NCBI RefSeq assembly: GCF_000715075.1
Contig: NC_134082.1
Location: 60,661,466 to 60,725,465, forward strand
Length of the DNA: 64,000 bases
From: Nicotiana tabacum
Lineage: Eukaryota > Streptophyta > Magnoliopsida > Solanales > Solanaceae
Direction of reading: 5' to 3'
In this document: in pieces, positions 58,731 through 64,000 of the stretch
Layout of the letters: each line of letters begins with the position of its first letter
How positions within the stretch are numbered: position 1 is the stretch's first letter
The notes under the pieces: generated by a model
What the model was told of the DNA's origin: nothing
Seen by the model: only the letters and a program-made list of their open reading frames with translations
The model's database searches: none
Program-made: the position numbers and the translations under genes

Positions 58731-59873
58731 ATGCTGAGGAGGGTAGAAGAAGGTTGCATTGTCTCGATATTGAATTACCATCAGAAGCGTACTCTTGTGA
58801 ATGTAAAGCTAAAATGGGTTAAAGATAGTGTCTTGGACAGTGTAGTAGCTGGAGGCAGAGAACTGAAGGCGGGATCTACACTAGTTTCCATCATTGCCTC
58901 ACAATCCAGTTCTGGTCTTCCTATTTACCATCTCACAACCAAGCGTGGGCAGCTTGGGCTCCCTCATGAATTGAAAGTCTCCACTTTCCTTAGGCGATAC
59001 CCAAATATTTTTGAGGAATTTTCTTGTTGTGATAGTGCTGGCACTCCTGTTCCGTGGTTCAAATTAACTCCTGAAACCCTAGAGTTTCATCATGAAGAAG
59101 TTACTGTTCTCTGCGAGTGCAGCACGGATATTGTTAGTAGGCTGAGAAAGCTTTTGATGATGACCAAGGAGAGGATGCTTCCTCTTCAGACAGTTGATCA
59201 ACTAAAATGGGATTTAGGCTTGCCACATGATTGTGGTAGTTCATTGGTTATAAAACACCCTGAGCTGTTTAATTTGGTGGACCTTCCCGATGGTCGTGTT
59301 GGTCTTAAGCTTTTAGCATGGGATCACAAATTAGCTGTTTCCCATTTGGAGGCAAATTCTACAAGGGGAAATGGGACCTTGATGTTTCCTATTGGATTCA
59401 CCCGGGGTTTCGGGTTAAAGAGAAAATGCATGGAATGGTTGGAGGAATGGCAAAAGCTGCCTTATACTTCTCCTTATGTGGATGCCTCTCATTTGGACCC
59501 AAGGACAGATGTGTCAGAGAAGAGGATTGTTGGAGTGTTTCATGAGCTTTTGCACCTCACCTTACAAAAGAAAATAGAGAGGAGAAACGTTAGCAATCTC
59601 CGCAAGCCATTTGCATTGCCTCAGAAGTTCACAAAGGTCTTTGAGCGGCATCCTGGGATTTTTTACATTTCTATGAAGGGTGACACTCAGACTGTCGTCC
59701 TTAGAGAGGCTTATAATCGCAATCAACTGATTGAGAAGCATCCCCTTGTTCACATAAGGGAGAAATTTGCGAACATGATGAAGCAAGGTTTTCTAGATCG
59801 TAGTAGGGGGTTATATAGAGATACTAACCAAGGTGCAGAAGAGGAGTCACTGACAAGTAGTTTTGTTGGTTAA
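58731..59873 (+). CDS. PORR-domain (WTF1-like) organellar RNA-binding protein
   Basis: 380 residues in one exon. ATG at 58731: the frame is open from 58701, but an in-frame TGA sits at 58698-58700 and no earlier ATG exists. PORR (plant organelle RNA recognition, formerly DUF860) proteins bind group II intron RNA and promote splicing in chloroplasts or mitochondria. Visible features: a short basic N-terminus, probable organelle signal; RTLVNVKLKWVKDSVLD at about residues 17-33, the family's entry motif; central LPLQTVDQLKWDLGLP; and the highly conserved C-terminal block from KRKCMEWLEEWQKLPYTSPY through RKPFALPQKFTKVFERHPGI. From recollection it is closest to the Arabidopsis At3g58520-type members, misnamed ubiquitin hydrolase in old annotations. 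The organelle and target intron cannot be told from sequence. The frame is intact. Confidence 0.93.
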   Translation: MLRRVEEGCIVSILNYHQKRTLVNVKLKWVKDSVLDSVVAGGRELKAGSTLVSIIASQSSSGLPIYHLTTKRGQLGLPHELKVSTFLRRYPNIFEEFSCCDSAGTPVPWFKLTPETLEFHHEEVTVLCECSTDIVSRLRKLLMMTKERMLPLQTVDQLKWDLGLPHDCGSSLVIKHPELFNLVDLPDGRVGLKLLAWDHKLAVSHLEANSTRGNGTLMFPIGFTRGFGLKRKCMEWLEEWQKLPYTSPYVDASHLDPRTDVSEKRIVGVFHELLHLTLQKKIERRNVSNLRKPFALPQKFTKVFERHPGIFYISMKGDTQTVVLREAYNRNQLIEKHPLVHIREKFANMMKQGFLDRSRGLYRDTNQGAEEESLTSSFVG

Positions 59874-60130
59874 ACCTGTGGAACTAGATATTACTCTGGT
59901 ATAGAGACTAAGATTCTGATATGCTTTTAGAACATGAAGCAAAGTAGATTAAGGTCCTTCAAGAATTTAATGTTACAAGCTGAGATGTGATTGGCTGTAC
60001 TATTTGAAGTTCTCAGAAACCTGTGGAACTGGATTGGATATGCTTTCAGAATACGAATCAGATCAGATAGAGGTCTTTAAGAAGTTCTGTAATTACAAGC
60101 TGAGAGGTGATTATGTGTAACTTTGCGATT
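59874..60130 (+). repeat. Imperfect duplication in the PORR 3' UTR
   Basis: The block from 'aacctgtggaactagat' (59872) to 'tacaagctgagatgtgattg' (about 59990) is repeated from 60019 ('aacctgtggaactggat') to about 60115 ('tacaagctgagaggtgatta'), with indels. Confidence 0.8.
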
Positions 60131-60157
60131 CTCATTTTCTGATCTGAATTTGCGTAG

Positions 60158-60462
60158 AAGTTCTTTATAACGTTGAGGAAGTTCTCCCTAGTCTTGCTTA
60201 TGATATGGTCCTCACTCCTCATCTTCGTTACAATGAACAGGTCAAAGAAGACTCAGCCGTTTTAGATCAAGATGAAAGACAATTAACTAATGCAATTGGA
60301 AGTTGAGGTGAGAGTGTGGATTACTCCCTTCATGAGCATCGTTTCGGAGAAGCACCTGTGGAGTGCCCTTGGGTGTGTCTCAAAGATATGATTGACAGTC
60401 TTTTGTTCTCTAAGAAGAATTCAGCTGGAACTCTTGCAGCGACTGACCCTGTGGTGTTATAA
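60158..60462 (+). pseudogene. Unrecognised exon-like coding fragment
   Basis: After a GCGTAG acceptor the frame reads VLYNVEEVLPSLAYDMVLTP, later LRYNEQVKEDSAVLDQDERQ. A TGA at 60304-60306 interrupts it, then it continues GESVDYSLHEHRFGEAPVEC and PWVCLKDMIDSLLFSKKN to TAA 60460-60462. Composition is clearly protein-like across both halves. I do not recognise the family. It may be a pseudogene remnant, a readthrough exon, or part of the transcript of the PORR gene. Confidence 0.4.
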
Positions 60463-60844
60463 TATAATGGTAAGGATTGTTTACCTTTAACGAGTAAGTT
60501 GATTTATCAGATTTTAGTTTCTAAAGGCTGGATGAAGGCTTTGAGATTCTGTTAGATACTATGTTCATACTGTTCTTTGAGAATGCTATGAGACAGTGTA
60601 TGTGATAGATAGTTTATGTCAATGTTGTCATCAAGTTCTCTCCATGATAATCATTTATTTTTTTCTGTGTTGTCATCAAGTTGTCTCCATGATATATCAT
60701 TTATCTGTTTCTCATTAATTTTAACTTTCAGGTCATGAATGAATCTGGGAACATGTGGAAAAAGAACTTTTAAGATGTCCCTGAAATGGACACAATCAAA
60801 ATTAGAATGTGTGAGACAATTATTTTGGCAACCAAAATGAAATA

Positions 60845-61050
60845 CTGTCTGTCTCAATTTATGTGATGCACTATCCATTTTAGTTTGTTACAAAAAGAAT
60901 GATACATTTTTGTATTTAGAAACAATTTAACTTTAAAAAATTTCATTTTACCCAGCCACACAAATATTTGTGAATTGTTTTAGACACAAGTTTCAAAAAT
61001 CTTTCCTCCTTAGACAATTGAAGCGCTTTACAAATAGTGTACCTTACACT
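60845..61050. mobile_element. MITE-like repeat
   Basis: 'ctgtctcaatttatgtgatgcac' start with 'aaaaagaatgatacatttttgta', similar to 56031-56232; non-coding. TSD not resolved. Confidence 0.45.
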
Positions 61051-61587
61051 TTAAAGTGTAATAGCAGTGTTGGAAAAACTACTTATCTGATGGTTACTGT
61101 AAACTGATTTAAGAACTCTCAATGATCTGGTTGATTTCAAAATCTTAAATAACTGCACAAGTGTTCCTCTGAAACTATGGATGCTTCTTACTTTACAATT
61201 CTGATTTTGGAGATTGTCATAATTCTGCAATCTGGTTGTATCATTTCTGATTACCTCAAGGGAGTAGAGGAGCAAGAAGAAGAGGAGCGCATTTCCTTTT
61301 GGCACTCATTTTAAAAATGAGTAACTAGAGAACATGGATTGAGTTTTGATGCTTAAGTATTGTTTCACTTGTATGTATGAGTTATTGTATCTGGCTTTTA
61401 CGTGTTAGCTTTTCCAGCTGCTTAAAGACTAGATAGGTTAGATATTGTATCATCTTTGGATTACCATCTGTAATCAGAAATGAGAGGGACTAGATTACCA
61501 TCACTTTATTGTTCCGTGCATTTCTAACAACCAAGACAAGAGGCTAGTTGCAGATTACAAACACTATATTCCTTATTAGTTTTGCAG

Positions 61588-61745
61588 GCCAGAGGATAGC
61601 AGATAGCCTTGCCCATGCCGGTGCTCCTCCCCTGGGTGACATGTCGATGGCATTCGTATCCACCCATATTTATGCCAAGGACATTTCTGGATACCATTTA
61701 AAACAGAGAGAGCTGCATTCAACGTTGAATCATGAGTTTTCATGA
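61588..61745 (+). pseudogene. Unrecognised terminal-exon-like fragment
   Basis: Follows a strong acceptor (TTAGTTTTGCAG). Frame QRIADSLAHAGAPPLGDMSM runs through AFVSTHIYAKDISG to a stop at 61743-61745. No family recognised. It could be the last exon of the same relic as 60158-60462. Confidence 0.3.
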
Positions 61746-62150
61746 GTCGGAACTCACAATCTGGCTGTTCGTTCAGTTTCTGGCAGCTTTCTCAACTCAC
61801 TATTCCATTTTCCTAGCACTCAACATTTCCATTGCTTTAGGTGTTTGCTTTTTCTTTTCAAGTGAGCTACATTTTCTCTGATAAGCCTCTATGCTACTGA
61901 AGTAAAATTGTCACACCAGGTTTTATCTTCTCTCAGTTGTGGGTCTATTTTCTCCAACTTCGATATTAGGCTTGAAAATGTACATTTGCAAAAGGCATCA
62001 ACTTTGCAGTTTGATTTGTTTTATTTCCATGGTGGAATGAACAGTATCTCGTTAAAGTATGTGTTGATTTGTGAATAAGGCCAAGACTGACTGTTGCATG
62101 ATGAGGATTTTTCATAAAGCACTATAGTTTAGAGCCTAGTAATTATAGTT
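61746..62150. other. Intergenic, nothing recognised
   Basis: AT-rich, no motif. Confidence 0.4.
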
Positions 62151-62159
62151 TGCCTAATT

Positions 62160-62640
62160 AACATTCACTGTTCAATTGTTACCAGCTTGTATCACTTGTA
62201 TTCAAACACGCAACGAATATAGCATGTGTTGATTATATTTGTTCTTGCAACGAATACAACCTCAATTGTATACAAATGATACAACATGTAGCGGCTATAT
62301 ACGGGGGTATATGTAAATGATACCACCTATATCAACTGTATTCATATTGACTGTATTCAAATGCGTAATGAATACAACCAAGGCGAATATAGAAATACAA
62401 AAAAATTAAATGACTTTGTTGAGTGTCAAACTCAAGACCTCCGTTAACTAAGCGGATGCTCTAACCAGAGGTTGTGACTCTCTTATTTCAATTCAAAACA
62501 ATTAAAATATTTTTTCATGAATTTGCTATAAAATTCAAATATAGCTACGAATAATAGCAACGAATGGTAAATACAGTGTATATGTTTGATGTGTCGCGTA
62601 ATTTTTCTTTCCCCGAGGATGGGTGCCAATGGACTTCATA
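62160..62640 (-). repeat. Dispersed repeat with tRNA-like head
   Basis: Short repeats of 'aacgaatacaacc' and 'tgtattcaaa'. On the minus strand, 62490-62425 reads like the middle of a tRNA (GGTTAGAGCATCCGC, a stem-loop CCG..CGG, and a degenerate TTGAGTTTGACAC resembling a B box), as in tRNA-derived SINEs. No complete tRNA cloverleaf is present. Confidence 0.35.
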
Positions 62641-63443
62641 CTTCTTGTGCAAGACTGCCGGTTAAAAATCTGGTGCCTTTTTTTTTCGCAGCATTGAGTT
62701 AGAGGCCAATAAAAAAAAAAAACTTTCAGTAATCAATTAAAAGATTTATCTTCCCATTGCTTAAAAGATTTATCTTCTCTCTTTTTTTGTCTTTTTCTTT
62801 TTCCAGAAAGAGTGGTATATTATGAGAAAGGAAGATGGAGGAGAATAGTTTGGCTCAATGTAGAGTTAGACGACTTAATATGAGGCCAATTGGCTCAATG
62901 AACGAACTGTCCCTCCAACAATAAGGTTGGGAAGAGTAATTGAAGGACAATCAATGAAATTAAAAGCAAGGATATCACTGTTGGTTACTGAAACCCTTTA
63001 AAATTATTTCCGTTTGAGAATGTAAAAACATGATTTTAGCATGAACCAAAAAACAAGAAGTAAACATGGAATAAAAAATACTAGAGGAAGGGATGACCAA
63101 AGACGAGGTAAATCTAGTATAGCATAAAAGCTGCTATCATTGTAAAGTTTCTCATAGTGCCTGAGAATTGCTAGTACCTGTGCAAGCACGAAAACCTTGT
63201 CACAGGAAACAGAAACTAAGAAAATGGAGAGGACCTCAATTGCTAAATAGATGTAAGGAGAAATATAAACCAAAAACAAATTATCATCTCAGGATACTTA
63301 AGTTCACATAATACAGGTGAGCTCAATCATAAGAAAGTAACTAGAATTAAGGAAATACATGTAATATCCTTGAGCTCAGTGTTCATCTGTAATAGATTTA
63401 ACTCCTTCAAGAAGAGTTCAAGATCAACAGAAGATGGATAAAG
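62641..63443. other. Downstream flank of the B3 gene
   Basis: Holds the probable 3' UTR of the minus-strand B3 gene. The hydrophobic minus frame 63004-63279 has no support as a gene. Confidence 0.4.
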
Positions 63444-63752
63444 CTAAAGTACAGTGACACTATCCCTACCTTGCCCGCAAAGTGGGAGATTGTCTTTCAG
63501 GAAACAGGAGTCAGCTCGGAAAATTGTTATATTTAACACTAGCTCGATACCTTCCATCAGCTCAAAGACACAAGTGTCATGCACTTTTAAACCGTTGTCT
63601 AGTGCAAATTCTCTCCAACCTGGTGAGTGGATCCTCGCACAATTTGATTGGAAAGAGCACCTTGCACGCCAAGTTCTCCCATCAGAAGCTCGCAGAATGA
63701 CAAAGGCTTCCTCCTCTTTGAAATATCTCCTGAAGAAGTTACCAGGTATATT
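63444..63752 (-). CDS. B3-domain (REM-like) transcription factor, last exon
   Basis: Minus strand. Acceptor TTTTCCAG just above 63752, phase 0; 102 residues, then a stop near 63444-63446. Sequence NIPGNFFRRYFKEEEAFVIL, then SDGRTWRARCSF, then WREFALDNGLKVHDTCVFEL is the core of a B3 DNA-binding fold (beta-strand, wing, 'GW..F...N.L..GD.C.FE' pattern, here HDTC). It joins the upstream exon (63919 on) to complete the domain. REM/VRN1-like B3 proteins are nuclear and bind DNA, often with loose specificity. The short tail ends GQGRDSVTVL. Only the gene's 3' part is in the window. Confidence 0.88.
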   Translation of the reverse strand, partial: NIPGNFFRRYFKEEEAFVILRASDGRTWRARCSFQSNCARIHSPGWREFALDNGLKVHDTCVFELMEGIELVLNITIFRADSCFLKDNLPLCGQGRDSVTVL

Positions 63753-63918
63753 CTGGAAAAAAAAATTGTTGTAAGAGTTACTCTTTTTAGAGATTCTGAG
63801 TTCTTTTACCCCCTTCCCCTTTAACAGACTAAAAACAAAGAACACTTGCCCCAAGGACAGCTGGACTCGACATCTATCAAAAGGCAATGAACTGACCATC
63901 TCTTGACTGACAGCTTAC

Positions 63919-64000
63919 CAAGAGGAAATTTCTTGAGACATGAGTCGGCTGCATAGAAACAATGAAGTATGGATTCCCCAATTTGGAACATTGTGCATCT
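63919..64000 (-). CDS. B3-domain (REM-like) transcription factor, penultimate exon (partial)
   Basis: Minus strand, runs off the right edge. Frame KLGNPYFIVSMQPTHVSRNF, then LL, ends at TTG|GTAAGC (donor at 63918-63913), phase 0. This is the first strand of a B3 domain and joins NIPGNFF in the next exon after a 166-bp intron. Confidence 0.85.

Noticed and set aside
63004..63279. Hydrophobic minus frame suggesting a membrane protein
   Set aside because: Lies in the B3 gene's 3' flank, AT-rich, without homology or start context.
1..64000. CRISPR arrays, operons, toxin or defence islands
   Set aside because: No such structures seen; the DNA is plant nuclear, and its regular repeats are TE-derived.

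Overview
The window reads as nuclear DNA of a flowering plant, very probably Nicotiana or a close Solanaceae relative. Three things point there: a degraded Ty1/Copia element whose gag-pol and LTR layout match my recollection of the tobacco Tnt1 family, AT-rich DNA crowded with nested LTR retrotransposons, and short introns with GT..AG borders in the few host genes. There are no operons, CRISPR arrays or prokaryotic features. Host genes are sparse, and the rest is transposable elements (TEs) in several nesting layers. No database search was possible: family names come from motif recognition, and element ends come from TG..CA termini and target-site duplications (TSDs) read by eye.

Layout. 1-2632: CpG-containing repeat resembling a minus-strand Ty3/gypsy LTR. 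2633-4560: unrecognised. 4561-7925: old minus-strand LTR element with a solo LTR (6129-7175, TSD TCATA) inside it. 7926-11084: a three-exon gene for the PC4/Sub1-type coactivator KIWI. 11095-15725: a complete hAT transposon with an uninterrupted transposase, inserted 2 bp after the KIWI stop codon (8-bp TSD GTCGGAAG). 15734-19322: KIWI 3' flank, then degenerate repeats.

19328-48518 is a TE pile-up in and around a broken host gene whose recognisable exons (about 30276-30369, 42797-42894, 43024-43100 and 43203-43370, possibly also 24497-24731) resemble the C-terminal TPR part of an OXA1/ALBINO3-like protein. Its TEs are: Copia-1 (19328-24252, +, TSD GATAA); a Tnt1-like Copia-2 (24944-30144, -, TSD AACCC/AATCC); a gag-only LTR element (31013-42528, TSD TAGG); a 976-bp hAT-like element inside that gag (33012-33987, TSD AGAATGTT); Copia-3 inside its 3' LTR (35390-42260, +, TSD AGATC); and Copia-4 (43381-48518, -, TSD GTATT).

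48519-58106 is gene-poor: a hAT MITE (50489-50886), tandem RTE-like LINE tails (54588-56030), a Harbinger-type MITE (56236-56541) and a 1,020-bp hAT-like element (57087-58106). 58731-59873 is an intact single-exon PORR-domain (WTF1-like) organellar RNA-binding protein gene. Behind it lie an imperfect duplication and two exon-like fragments. At the right edge the last two exons of a B3-domain (REM-like) gene run in on the minus strand.

The three intact or partly visible host genes (KIWI, PORR protein, B3 protein) show no functional link. I found no convincing undescribed multi-gene system. The items most worth a second look are the potentially autonomous hAT element in the KIWI 3' UTR, the exploded OXA/TPR gene, the gag-only LTR element with its nested insertions, and a coiled-coil reading frame carried by a non-autonomous hAT element.
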